DNA of 64,000 nt from Sphingobacterium micropteri (GCF_014692515.1 NZ_JACOIK010000006.1:248001-312000); one strand, 5' to 3'. Positions 39,693-48,596 are shown, counted from the first letter of the stretch. Translations and numbers: made by a program. The notes: generated by a model from the letters alone, not told the origin.

Positions 39693-41705
39693 ATGAAAAA
39701 GATCTTATATATACACTTATTGGTGTCTTCGCTTCTTACGTTATTCAGTTGTAGTGATAAGTTTTTGGAAGAGAAACGTGATATGACAGCTGTGAATGAA
39801 GAGGTCTTTCAAGATCCTGTTTTAGCCCAGGCTTATGTGGATTATGTATACGGATTATTCTTACCCGCAAATAATGGCACTGGATTTATATCGACTAATA
39901 CAGCTTCTGAAAGTGGATCCTATAATAACATCTTTGCGCAAACTACTGATGAGTTGGCTGGGGAAACCGACTTCAACAAGGAATGGGCAGCTATTTCGTT
40001 TGTCAACAACCATGCTAATAAGTATTTCGGACAACGCATGTCTACAAACATCAACAACAATACGTGGACGCGGTTAAGGCAAATCAATTTATTTTTGTCA
40101 GAGATTGACAAGCATGGCATGGGAGACGATCTGAAGAACCCCTTGAAAGGACAGATGTATTTTTGGCGCGCTTGGCAATACTTTGAGCTAGTAAGGTTGT
40201 ATGGAGGTGTGCCGTTAGTTTTAGTGCCGCAAAGCCCGTCTGTAGGTGACATTGAGGAAAATTCAGTTCCGCGTAGTTCTACTTCCGATTGTATTGAACA
40301 AATTTGTGCGGATCTTGATATGGCTGTGGAATTATTGCCCGGCAGTTGGAGCGGTGCGAATTGGGGACGTATTACTAGTGGAGCCGCTGCTGCGGTGAAG
40401 GGGCGTGTGTTGTTAACATGGGCCAGCCCGATATATAATCCAAATGATGATGTGGAAAGGTGGCAAGCAGCCTATGATGCTAATCAAGAGGCGAAAACAC
40501 TGTTGGTGCAAAACGGTTTTGGTCTTTACACGGAAGGGAATCTCGCGAATGGCGAGGCATGGGGCAATATGTGGTTTAAGGAGGAGGGAAATCCGGAAGC
40601 CATTATTGTTTTTGGATTCAACAATATGCCAAAAGGCGGAAATTTTACGAAAAACAGCGGCTGGGAACAAGCCATTAGACCCAGAGAAATTAGTGGTGGC
40701 GGTTCGGTGACCCCGACTAAACAAATAGTAGAAGCATTTCCGATGAAAGATGGGAAGCGCATCGATGATGCCTCTTCTGCGTATGTTTATGATGCGAATA
40801 AATTCTACAAAAATAGAGATCCAAGATTCTATAAATCTTTTGCGTATAACGGTGCAATCTGGCCGTTCGCTGGTGAAGAAGGATATCGGGTGTGGACCTA
40901 TTCATGGAAAGAAAATGCAAACGGAGCATACAAATCGACGGAAACAAGAGGTGCAAACGGCAGTGGAATATACGTACGTAAAGCTTCCAATATAAACGCG
41001 AGCAACGCAATCAATAACTTCGAAGAAAGTGGAACAGACTTTATGGAATACCGCTTTGCGGAATTAGTTTTGAACATTGCTGAGTGTGCGGTTGGTATCA
41101 ATCGTCTAAATGAAGGGTTGGAAGGGCTGAAGGCTATACGAGAGCGTGCAGGTGTGGAAAATAATGACGGTTCGTACGGCTTAGCTGCTGTTGCTGGGAA
41201 TAGGGACAAGTTGTTCAAAGCAATCCTAGACGAAAGGAAAGTTGAACTAGCTTATGAAGGTAAGCGTTTCTACGATTTGAGACGTTGGATGCTCTTCGAT
41301 AACGAGACCGGTATGAATACCCGTTTGGGAATTCCGGTACTTAATGGTACGAGACGGACGGGGTACAGGATAACTGTTCGTAATGAGGACGTGCCATTCT
41401 ATAGCGCTGTAGATCCATTGTTGGGAGAGGCGGCTCCGCTGGTTAATAGAAACGCGACAAGTTATCCCGAAGGTATAGCGACATATGACGAATATGTTGA
41501 TTATCTATACGATAATTATTTTTTAGTTGAAGAGCGAGACGATTTAGACCGTACAAATGTTTCTCCGGCTTGGACATTTAGGTGGTATCCGGAGTACTAT
41601 TATTTTGGAATACATCAGGGCGTTTTAGAAGGATCTCCCTACCTCGAACAAACAAAGGGATGGAATAGCTTTGACGGTGCTGGAACTTTCGATCCGTTAC
41701 AGTAA
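39693..41705 (+). CDS. SusD/RagB-family outer-membrane lipoprotein (pectin locus)
   Basis: This 670-residue lipoprotein has lipobox LFSC (Cys20). SusD hallmarks are the TPR region FWRAWQYFELVRLYGGVPLV, GRITSGAAAAVKGRVLLTWASPIYNP, YRFAELVLNIAECAVG and ILDERKVELAYEGKRFYDLRRW. It binds polysaccharide fragments at the surface and closes over the SusC barrel. It is followed by a terminator at 41726, so the pectate lyases downstream are probably separately transcribed or reached by read-through. Confidence 0.95.
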   Translation: MKKILYIHLLVSSLLTLFSCSDKFLEEKRDMTAVNEEVFQDPVLAQAYVDYVYGLFLPANNGTGFISTNTASESGSYNNIFAQTTDELAGETDFNKEWAAISFVNNHANKYFGQRMSTNINNNTWTRLRQINLFLSEIDKHGMGDDLKNPLKGQMYFWRAWQYFELVRLYGGVPLVLVPQSPSVGDIEENSVPRSSTSDCIEQICADLDMAVELLPGSWSGANWGRITSGAAAAVKGRVLLTWASPIYNPNDDVERWQAAYDANQEAKTLLVQNGFGLYTEGNLANGEAWGNMWFKEEGNPEAIIVFGFNNMPKGGNFTKNSGWEQAIRPREISGGGSVTPTKQIVEAFPMKDGKRIDDASSAYVYDANKFYKNRDPRFYKSFAYNGAIWPFAGEEGYRVWTYSWKENANGAYKSTETRGANGSGIYVRKASNINASNAINNFEESGTDFMEYRFAELVLNIAECAVGINRLNEGLEGLKAIRERAGVENNDGSYGLAAVAGNRDKLFKAILDERKVELAYEGKRFYDLRRWMLFDNETGMNTRLGIPVLNGTRRTGYRITVRNEDVPFYSAVDPLLGEAAPLVNRNATSYPEGIATYDEYVDYLYDNYFLVEERDDLDRTNVSPAWTFRWYPEYYYFGIHQGVLEGSPYLEQTKGWNSFDGAGTFDPLQ

Positions 41706-41725
41706 AGAACAAAGTTAAAAATCAG

Positions 41726-41760
41726 AAAACTCCTCGTTCCAAAAAGGGGCGAGGTGTTTT
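41726..41760 (+). terminator. terminator after susD
   Basis: AAAACTCCTCG (41726-41736) pairs with CGAGGTGTTTT (41750-41760) with one mismatch, followed by TGTTT. It starts 20 nt after the susD stop. Confidence 0.7.
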
Positions 41761-41837
41761 TGTTTATAATGTATTGCAAACCTTTTTATCGCGGGGGAGC
41801 TTGTCGTTTGCACTGGGGCAATTGGATAACGAATATC

Positions 41838-42016
41838 AGAAGGTTGCCATGGACCGCGTGGAAAAGATGGTCGAGAGAGTACAACCTGCTTTGGCCACCG
41901 ATAAAAGGAATAACCATATGGGTTTGGATCCAAATAACGGATAAGACGCTGCCGCGATATCAGAATCTGGCTATGCCAACATAGAGATCTACCTGAACAA
42001 ACTCGCTGCGAAGTAA
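41838..42016 (+). pseudogene. decayed C-terminal remnant of a third PL1 pectate lyase gene
   Basis: From 41918 the frame reads MGLDPNNG, stop, DAAAISESGYANIEIYLNK then LAAK and a final TAA at 42014-42016. The two intact lyases downstream end MGLDPKNPNDAAEITESGYA... and MGLDPNNPNDAAQISDNGYA..., so the match is unmistakable despite the stop at 41942. Upstream, RRLPWTAWKRW at 41838-41870 recalls RRLPMDSYKQG of the intact genes, but the calcium-binding stretch between is shortened and frameshifted. The 5' five-sixths of the gene is missing. A strong terminator follows 22 nt after the last codon. Confidence 0.85.
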
Positions 42017-42037
42017 AAACAACAGCTTGCTTACTAT

Positions 42038-42079
42038 ACGTCTCCTATATTGTCGCCGACTAATATAGGAGACGTTTTT
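42038..42079 (+). terminator. strong terminator behind the lyase remnant
   Basis: ACGTCTCCTATATT (42038-42051) pairs perfectly over 14 bp with AATATAGGAGACGT (42062-42075), with a 10-nt loop and a TTTT tail. It lies where the lost lyase gene ended, so it is probably that gene's original terminator. Confidence 0.85.
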
Positions 42080-42208
42080 GTTCGGATAATATGGTACAAA
42101 TAGTCGTGAAGATATTATAGATAAATCGCCCGTCATCTCGCTAACTTTGATCTCACTGATATCAATTGGTAGGTGATATACCTAGATATTATCATTAAAT
42201 TTATGTAT

Positions 42209-43846
42209 ATGAACAAAATATTTTCATTACTTGTGGTGATTATTGCAGTAGCCACTATACAAGAAGCAAGGGCACAGTACCCGAAAATACCGGCGGAAGT
42301 AAAGGCGGAAACCGATGAATTGATGCGGAAGGCACAGGAGCAGTCTGATCTCGCCTGGAAAAAAGCCTGGCCGACTATAGTACAATATGCCAAACAAGGG
42401 AAACCTTATATTCCTTGGGCTTCTCGCTTGACAGATTTACCGCAGGCGGAAATCCCAGCCTTTCCGGGAGCTGAAGGTGGCGGTAAGTACTCCTTTGGTG
42501 GCCGGGGTGGTAAGGTGATTGTGGTCACCAGTCTGGAAGATAACGGCCCGGGAACTTTAAGAGAAGCCTGTGAACAAGGAGGGCCGCGTATTATCGTGTT
42601 TAATGTGGCGGGAATTATTCGCTTGAAAACACCCCTGATGATTCGCGCGCCTTATGTTACCATTGCCGGTCAATCTGCTCCGGGCGATGGTGTTTGTGTG
42701 GCAGGGGAGTCCGTTTGGATCGATACCCACGATGTTGTTATCCGACACATGCGTTTCCGTCGGGGCGAAACCTATGTTGGTAGACGAGACGATGCCATCG
42801 GAGGTAATCCCGTTGGGAATATTATGATCGACCATGTTTCGGCCAGCTGGGGACTAGATGAGAATATGTCTATTTACCGCCATATGTATAGCCCGGGAGG
42901 AGACTATCCAGAAGTGAAATTAGGAACGGTAAATGTGACCATACAGAATAGTATTTTCTCGGAAGCTTTAGATACGTACAACCATTCTCTAGGGAGTACA
43001 CTGGGGGGCGAAAATTGTTCCTTTATGCGAAACCTTTGGGCAAATAATGCTGGAAGGAATCCGTCGATTGGTTGGAACGGTATCTTTAATTTTGTGAATA
43101 ATGTGGTGTTCAACTGGAGCCACCGTACCACCGATGGTGGCGACTATACCGCGCAATATAATATCATCAATAACTATTACAAACCCGGACCTGTAACCCC
43201 AGTGGGTAAAGATATCTCCCATCGTATTTTAAGGCCTGACGCAGTATTGTCGCGCTTGGATACCTTGATGTATGGCCGTGCGCATGTTGCCGGAAATATT
43301 ATTGACGGTAATGCTGCAGTAACAGCGGATAACTGGAATGGTGGCGTGCAATTAAATGGTAAAGAAGGAAGCCTGAGCAAGGAAGAGGCACAACATTATT
43401 TAGCATTGATCAAATATGATAAGCCGTTTCCAATGCCGGAAATGACCATTTTGTCATCGGATAATACCTTTGACCACGTCATGGATAATGCCGGAGCAAC
43501 GCTGCCCAAAAGAGATCCGGTGGATGAGCGTATTATTCGTACCGTGAAAACCGGTAAACCGGAGTACGCTGAAGGTTTAGACCCCGAGTCATTTTATCAG
43601 TTTAAACATAGAAGGCTTCCCGCTGATTCGTACAAACAGGGTATTATCACCGACGTCGCTCAGGTGGGGGGCTACCCCGAATATAAGGGTAAACCTTATA
43701 GAGATACCGACAACGACGGTATTCCGGATGACGTAGAAGTAAAAATGGGATTGGATCCTAAAAATCCAAATGACGCGGCTGAAATAACCGAATCAGGTTA
43801 TGCTAACATTGAGCTTTACTTAAATGAATTAGCGTCAAAAGGATAA
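42209..43846 (+). CDS. PL1-type pectate lyase, tandem copy 1
   Basis: The frame is open from 42173; ATG 42209 gives the best signal peptide (MNKIFSLLVVIIAVAT, ending ARAQ) and 545 residues. A Trp-rich linker (GKPYIPWASRLTDLPQAEI) precedes the beta-helix lyase domain beginning AFPGAEGGGKYSFGGRGGKV. It carries GTLREACEQGGPRIIVFNVAG, DDAIGGNPVGNIMIDHVSASW and RNPSIGW. The C-terminus has a TSP3-like calcium motif DTDNDGIPDDVEVKMGLDP. It cleaves galacturonan by beta-elimination outside the cell. It lies 2 nt from its paralogue at 43849. Confidence 0.92.
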   Translation: MNKIFSLLVVIIAVATIQEARAQYPKIPAEVKAETDELMRKAQEQSDLAWKKAWPTIVQYAKQGKPYIPWASRLTDLPQAEIPAFPGAEGGGKYSFGGRGGKVIVVTSLEDNGPGTLREACEQGGPRIIVFNVAGIIRLKTPLMIRAPYVTIAGQSAPGDGVCVAGESVWIDTHDVVIRHMRFRRGETYVGRRDDAIGGNPVGNIMIDHVSASWGLDENMSIYRHMYSPGGDYPEVKLGTVNVTIQNSIFSEALDTYNHSLGSTLGGENCSFMRNLWANNAGRNPSIGWNGIFNFVNNVVFNWSHRTTDGGDYTAQYNIINNYYKPGPVTPVGKDISHRILRPDAVLSRLDTLMYGRAHVAGNIIDGNAAVTADNWNGGVQLNGKEGSLSKEEAQHYLALIKYDKPFPMPEMTILSSDNTFDHVMDNAGATLPKRDPVDERIIRTVKTGKPEYAEGLDPESFYQFKHRRLPADSYKQGIITDVAQVGGYPEYKGKPYRDTDNDGIPDDVEVKMGLDPKNPNDAAEITESGYANIELYLNELASKG

Positions 43847-43848
43847 AG

Positions 43849-45465
43849 ATGAAAATGAAGTCATGTATATCTAGCCTGCTTCTGATTTTCCCGTTTTTTT
43901 CTTTCGCACAATATCCGGTCATCCCCGATTCGCTGCAACAAATGGCAGATGCTCGGGAAAAGGCAGAGGAACAGCGCTTAGAGCAGGCATGGGAAATGGC
44001 AAAAGCTGTCATGGAGCAAGAAGGAAAGCCGTATATTCCCTGGGCGGCTAAACCCGAAGATTTACCGCAAGCAGCTATTCCGGCGTTTCCGGGAGCTGAA
44101 GGCGGAGGAGCTTATACACCGGGTGGACGTGGAGGAAAAGTATTTGTCGTAACCAGTCTCGCAGATAGCGGTCCAGGTACCTTACGGGAAGCTTGCGAAG
44201 CAGGGGGTGCGCGGATTATCGTATTTAATGTTGCTGGGATCATCAATTTGGAGAAACCCATCGTAGTTAAAGCACCTTATGTCACGATTGCAGGACAGAC
44301 CGCGCCGGGCGATGGCGTCTGTGTGGCAGGAGAATCTTTTTTGATTGATACACATGATGTCATTGTGCGCTTTATGCGGTTCCGTCGGGGAGTGACGGAT
44401 GTAACGCGGCGGGATGATGCGCTGGGAGGCAATGGTGTAGGAAATATTATCCTTGATCATATTTCCGCCAGTTGGGGGCTGGATGAAAATATGTCGATGT
44501 ACCGGCATGTATACGACAGAACCGGCAAAAACTTAAAGTTGCCTACCGTGAACATTACGATTCAGAACTCTATCTTTTCGGAAGCGTTGGACACGTACAA
44601 CCATGCTTTCGGAAGTACCATTGGGGGCTTGAACAGTACGTTTATGCGCAACTTATGGGCGTCGAACATTAGCCGTAACCCTTCTATAGGGATGTATGGT
44701 GATTTCGGATTCGTCAATAATGTAGTCTGGAACTGGTGGAATCGGAGCGCAGACGGTGGAGACCACCGCTCGGAATATAATTTCATCAATAACTATTACA
44801 AGCCGGGACCGATTACGCCATTAGACAAACCAATATCCTACCGGCTTTTAAAGCCAGAATCCGGTAGGAGCAAGGAAAATGCCGGGACGTTTGGAAAAGC
44901 GTACGTGCATGGAAATATCGTGGAAGGCAATCGCCGTGTCACGAAAGATAATTGGGATGGTGGTGTACAGCCGGCAGTGGACGGAGATCCTACTCCTTAT
45001 TTGGCGAAAATCAAAGTAGACAGCCCGTTTCCGTTGTCTAATTTTGGCAAGATATTATCAGCAAAAAAAGCATATGATTATGTGCTGAAAAACGTTGGTG
45101 CGACCCTTCCGAAACGAGATGCGGTAGATGAACGTATTGTAAAACAAGTAAAGACGGGTAAGGTGTTCTATACAGAGCCTGTTGAGCCCGTACAGCCGTC
45201 GCCTTATGTAAAACGTCGGTTGCCGATGGATTCGTACAAACAAGGTATCATTACGGATGTCCGCCAGGTAGGTGGGTATCCTGAATACAAAGGTACTCCC
45301 TATAAGGATACCGACAATGATGGTATTCCAGATGAGGTCGAGATGAAGATGGGACTAGATCCAAATAACCCGAACGATGCTGCACAGATCAGTGATAATG
45401 GATACGCCCATATTGAGAACTACCTGAACAGTGTCGTTCCAAAGAAGACTGTTACACCTTTTTAA
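43849..45465 (+). CDS. PL1-type pectate lyase, tandem copy 2
   Basis: This 538-residue paralogue of the preceding gene has a signal peptide ending FFSFAQ, the same PYIPWAAKPEDLPQAAIPAF linker and lyase beta-helix (GTLREACEAGGARIIVFNVAG, DDALGGNGVGNIILDHISASW). It ends in the calcium-type DTDNDGIPDEVEMKMGLDP. Differences concentrate in loops after residue 330, suggesting different substrate range. With the decayed remnant at 41838 it marks at least two duplication events. It ends the pectin locus. Confidence 0.92.
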   Translation: MKMKSCISSLLLIFPFFSFAQYPVIPDSLQQMADAREKAEEQRLEQAWEMAKAVMEQEGKPYIPWAAKPEDLPQAAIPAFPGAEGGGAYTPGGRGGKVFVVTSLADSGPGTLREACEAGGARIIVFNVAGIINLEKPIVVKAPYVTIAGQTAPGDGVCVAGESFLIDTHDVIVRFMRFRRGVTDVTRRDDALGGNGVGNIILDHISASWGLDENMSMYRHVYDRTGKNLKLPTVNITIQNSIFSEALDTYNHAFGSTIGGLNSTFMRNLWASNISRNPSIGMYGDFGFVNNVVWNWWNRSADGGDHRSEYNFINNYYKPGPITPLDKPISYRLLKPESGRSKENAGTFGKAYVHGNIVEGNRRVTKDNWDGGVQPAVDGDPTPYLAKIKVDSPFPLSNFGKILSAKKAYDYVLKNVGATLPKRDAVDERIVKQVKTGKVFYTEPVEPVQPSPYVKRRLPMDSYKQGIITDVRQVGGYPEYKGTPYKDTDNDGIPDEVEMKMGLDPNNPNDAAQISDNGYAHIENYLNSVVPKKTVTPF

Positions 45466-45486
45466 CCACTTAAAGGCGCTTTTTTA

Positions 45487-45524
45487 TTAGTTTAGTTTAG
45501 TTTAGTTAGTTTAGTTAGTTTAGT
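45487..45524. repeat. TTTAG/TTAG microsatellite
   Basis: The tract reads as alternating TAGTT and TAGT words, about eight units, directly before a perfect 24-bp palindrome. It lies outside genes, 22 nt after the lyase stop. Slippage should make its length variable; no function is visible. Confidence 0.75.
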
Positions 45525-45553
45525 AGGCTGTTGCGATCGCAACAGCCTCTTTT
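45525..45553 (+). terminator. perfect palindrome terminator after the lyase pair
   Basis: AGGCTGTTGCGATC meets its own complement to give a 24-bp perfect palindrome (45525-45548) centred on GCGATCGC, followed by CTTTT on the plus strand. The minus-strand side lacks a T-run, so it mainly serves the lyase genes. Confidence 0.75.
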
Positions 45554-45599
45554 AATGAACTCCCCGTGTTCATTTCTTTGTATAATGTTTGTGTAACCT

Positions 45600-46922
45600 T
45601 TACAGCGCTATAAATTCAACGCGTCTATTTTGGGTTCGTCCCGCTTCTGAGTCATTCGGAGACACAGGAACCGCTTCACCTTTTCCGAAGGTCTCTAACC
45701 TGTCTGCGGCGATGCTATGCGTCGACACTAATATCTCCTTGACGGCCGCCGCTCGCTGTTCGCTTAACGTCAGGTTTGTTTTATCATCTCCGACATTATC
45801 CGTATGCCCAACGATCTGCAAGCGTAATTCCGCATTTTCCAAAAGCAGATCAGCAACCGATTTTATAACGCCAAACGACTCTGGTTTTATGCGTGAAGCT
45901 CCCGTGTCAAACAGTATCCCGGTTGTGGTAAATGAACCATTTTGAAGAAGATGTTGGCGAGGCGGCACTAAGCCTTTCGCTATTTTGATGTTGCTGATGT
46001 AAATGCCGATTTGCTCATCCTTGTACGGACTACTTGCTAATTTGAAAAACAATTGATTAAACTCTCCAGCTTTTGCTACACCTTTTGGTGCATCATAGAG
46101 CTTATCCCCGTCAATCCAAATACGTAAACGTTCTTTCTGAACTTGGATAGCTACGTGTGCGATTCGTTGGTACCATGTTTCTACCTTTTTGACATCTTTT
46201 GCCGGACTGTTGAAGTACCGAATATACTTTTCATACGAATCCAAACTAAAGGTTCCCGAATGGGCATGCGGTGAGATGTTTACATAGAAGGACTTGTCGC
46301 CATTTTGTTCGTTGAGCAGCTTGTTTGATGTAGGAGGCTGTTCACCCGAAGCTAATAAGCCAAATCTAAACTCAGGAGCCATCCATCCCTGAAAGTCTAT
46401 ATCGAAGACCATATCAAATTCTACGCTAAAATCTTGGCCAAACCCTTGTTCATTACCGGACAAGACAACGCTTCGTTGTGCCATGCGTAACCATTTCCCT
46501 TCGATGTTATTTAAATTAACGATAACCGAACTGCCATTGCTGTTCCAGCCTGAAGGCAATTCCCCAATTGGATCGTCGGAAAAATTTGCCGCATATAGTA
46601 TAGAATCGCCAGGAATGAAATCGTATTTGCTGTAAGATTGGAGCGGGTTGTTATTTTGTGGTTCAACAACATGTGTGTTCGTTGATTTGTCTTGCTGTAT
46701 CGTTGTATCTTGTCCGTTGGCAGTAGAAGCCGATTCTATAGCTTTATCGATTCCTTTGGAAACAGCTTTGTCTGTTTCGTTTAGTATTTTATTCACGGCC
46801 GTGTTTTCTATCCTACCTTTTACTTTCTTCAATATTCCCTGAGAATAGAGCGGACTGATGACACATGCCGATTGTACGGCGACGACCAGCATGATTCTTG
46901 TCCATATCACTGTTTTTTCCAT
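45600..46922 (-). CDS. OmpA-family outer-membrane/peptidoglycan-binding protein
   Basis: This 440-residue protein has a signal-like N-terminus (MLVVAVQSACVISPLYSQG). A central beta domain resembles a laminin-G/concanavalin fold (FSVEFDMVFDIDFQGW, ISNIKIAKGLVPP). The C-terminal OmpA domain (about 325-440) shows LLENAELRLQIVGHTDNVGD, LSEQRAAAVKEIL and RTQNRRVEFIAL, which contact peptidoglycan. The Asp of HTDNVGD and Arg of NRRVEF, used for diaminopimelate binding, are present. It is transcribed away from the lyases and has no clear partner gene. Confidence 0.88.
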   Translation of the reverse strand: MEKTVIWTRIMLVVAVQSACVISPLYSQGILKKVKGRIENTAVNKILNETDKAVSKGIDKAIESASTANGQDTTIQQDKSTNTHVVEPQNNNPLQSYSKYDFIPGDSILYAANFSDDPIGELPSGWNSNGSSVIVNLNNIEGKWLRMAQRSVVLSGNEQGFGQDFSVEFDMVFDIDFQGWMAPEFRFGLLASGEQPPTSNKLLNEQNGDKSFYVNISPHAHSGTFSLDSYEKYIRYFNSPAKDVKKVETWYQRIAHVAIQVQKERLRIWIDGDKLYDAPKGVAKAGEFNQLFFKLASSPYKDEQIGIYISNIKIAKGLVPPRQHLLQNGSFTTTGILFDTGASRIKPESFGVIKSVADLLLENAELRLQIVGHTDNVGDDKTNLTLSEQRAAAVKEILVSTHSIAADRLETFGKGEAVPVSPNDSEAGRTQNRRVEFIAL

Positions 46923-47052
46923 CTTAATATACTGTTAATAAGTTTTGATAAATCTACCTAAGTATATAGTTTACCAACTATTTTTTCGACAAACGGCTAT
47001 TTTTGGCGTTCTATGTTGTTGTTTGATCGATAAAATATGCAGTGGCGTGTTA

Positions 47053-47568
47053 TTAAAGTTTAAAAGTCACGCCAAGGTTCAATATTCCAGCACCGTAACC
47101 TATTTCTCCGAATGCGCCTACTTTTTCGGTAAACCAATATCTAGATCCAATATGTCCACCCCATAAGAAGCCACCGGCAGAAGCAGAAAAAGGAGCATCA
47201 TCGTCTCCGTCCCATTTAACCGATGCAATATTATAGCCGAGCATTATTCCCGCGTAAGGATCGAATTTTGTTGAATTTACTTTCAGGTGGTACGACCCCC
47301 TCGCTGCGGCCAGGATATGGGTATACTTCCAATTTCCATAACCACCAAAAGATTCTTTTTCAGTTGAAAATGCGGCATATGCGCCCACACTAATCCGATC
47401 GGAAACAGCCTGCTCATAGCTCAGGCCTACGGGTATACCGAAGCCGCCAGCGATACCTACCCCTACATTAAGCATCTTGTCTCCTTTTTTAAAAGATTGC
47501 GCCGCGGAGGTTGTAGCGTATAAGATGCACGCCAATGTAATAAATGCAATGTTTTTAATCTTAGTCAT
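47053..47568 (-). CDS. small outer-membrane beta-barrel protein
   Basis: This 171-residue protein has a signal peptide ending TSAAQ. Alternating amphipathic strands follow (MLNVGVGIAGGFGIPVGLSYEQA, DPYAGIMLGYNIASVKW, GGHIGSRYWFTEKVGAFGEIGYG) and a barrel-type end GVTFKL. It looks like an eight-stranded porin-family barrel of unknown ligand. Its upstream region carries a -7 element TAATTTTG and a palindrome related to those before the NarL-type regulator and kinase genes, so it is a likely target of that system. Confidence 0.85.
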   Translation of the reverse strand: MTKIKNIAFITLACILYATTSAAQSFKKGDKMLNVGVGIAGGFGIPVGLSYEQAVSDRISVGAYAAFSTEKESFGGYGNWKYTHILAAARGSYHLKVNSTKFDPYAGIMLGYNIASVKWDGDDDAPFSASAGGFLWGGHIGSRYWFTEKVGAFGEIGYGAGILNLGVTFKL

Positions 47569-47598
47569 GATTTGTTTAAGTTTTATTTTTTGTCAGGA

Positions 47599-47643
47599 CA
47601 AAATTAGATGAAGAAAAAGATTGGAATTTACGTGCTACTACGG
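47599..47643 (-). promoter_or_regulatory. barrel-gene promoter with imperfect CCGTA-N4-TACGG site
   Basis: On the minus strand CCGTA-GTAG-CACGT (47643-47630) is followed after 23 nt by a perfect -7 element TAATTTTG (47606-47599), 31 nt before the start codon. The first half-site is exact; the second differs at two of five bases. The same arrangement precedes the genes at 49819 and 51926. Confidence 0.6.
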
Positions 47644-47743
47644 AATGCCAAAAAATCAGTATGACCGTCATATATGGTATCCGGCAAGGCGAAATTGCAG
47701 CATTGAAACAAGAACTGCTAGCGTATAAGTGATATGCTATAAC

Positions 47744-48466
47744 CTAATACATCAATTCCTTGATGGCCGGGAGATAGTTTCGACTGACGTTCAGCTCTAC
47801 ATTATTGGGTAGCGTGATGAATGTTTTGTGAATGTCCTTATATAGTTCCTTTAGGTGATCCAAGTTCACGACGTATGATCGATGGACACGTAAAAATTGG
47901 TGAGGGTCAAGCCTTTGCATAAATTGACCTATTCCCTGTGTACTTAAAAAAGATTCGTTGTGAAGGGTATAGATCCATGTATAATCTTTGTCCGCTTTTA
48001 AATGCGTGATTTCGGAAACAGGGATACAGGTCAAACGATTTCCCTTTTCCACCAGAATACGTCGCGGATATAAGGTTGATTTCTTATCAAATGGATTCCC
48101 GACCTCGTTGTTCTTACATTCAAGTTTATGTAAGGATGCCTGTAAGCGTTTTGTGGTGAGCGGCTTGAGTAGATAGTCTACTGCATCATATTCAAAAGCT
48201 TTGGCTGCGTCGGCTGGCGTCTCAGAAGTGAGGATGACAGCGGGTGAATGTTCTGTTCTATCCAGTACCTCAAACCCATTGATGCCAGGCAGTCTCACGC
48301 TGATGAACACCACATCTGGCTGAAGTGCGTCAATATGCCGTAAAGCTTCCAGACCGTTACAGGCTTCCCAAAAAGTAGCGGGATACCGATTTTGCTTCAC
48401 TTCATCAATAAGTTGCCTACGAAACAAACAATCTCGGTCCACAATAAGCAAAGTTTGTTTTCTCAT
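47744..48466 (-). CDS. LytTR-type response regulator with degenerate receiver
   Basis: I start at ATG 48466 (MRKQTLLIVDRDC), 240 residues; the frame extends nine codons further without a better start. The receiver keeps Asp10, Asp12, Thr80 and Lys101-Pro102, but the phospho-acceptor position reads DVVFISVRLPG, giving Ser56 instead of Asp. The C-terminal LytTR DNA-binding domain spans about 140-240 (HLKADKDYTWIYT, QFLRVHRSYVVNLDHL). No cognate LytS/YehU-type kinase is adjacent. It probably acts independently of phosphorylation. Possible targets include itself, through the palindrome at 48522. Confidence 0.9.
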   Translation of the reverse strand: MRKQTLLIVDRDCLFRRQLIDEVKQNRYPATFWEACNGLEALRHIDALQPDVVFISVRLPGINGFEVLDRTEHSPAVILTSETPADAAKAFEYDAVDYLLKPLTTKRLQASLHKLECKNNEVGNPFDKKSTLYPRRILVEKGNRLTCIPVSEITHLKADKDYTWIYTLHNESFLSTQGIGQFMQRLDPHQFLRVHRSYVVNLDHLKELYKDIHKTFITLPNNVELNVSRNYLPAIKELMY

Positions 48467-48521
48467 ATTTCGTTTATTACCAAGTTTCGTCAAAAATAGA
48501 CGTCGAAGCAGTGATTTAGAA

Positions 48522-48568
48522 CTGACAAATGTCAGAAAATGAAGTTCGTATAATTTTTGTTATCTTCG
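48522..48568. promoter_or_regulatory. palindrome and promoter between the LytTR and Crp/Fnr regulators
   Basis: CTGACA-AA-TGTCAG (48522-48535) is a perfect 14-nt palindrome 56 nt from the LytTR start and 61 nt from the Crp/Fnr start. On the plus strand TATCTTCG (48561-48568) fits a -7 element for the Crp/Fnr gene. It could be an operator for either regulator. Confidence 0.5.
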
Positions 48569-48596
48569 TCTTCATACAATTTGGCGGAGAATCGAT

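Noticed and set aside
45487..45524. TTTAG tract as a CRISPR or telomere-like array
   Set aside because: There are no spacers and the units are 4-5 bp. It is a simple microsatellite on a chromosome-like region.
47569..47743. Short frames of 17-23 codons upstream of the barrel gene
   Set aside because: They are too short and lack protein-like features. The region is better explained by the promoter and palindrome.
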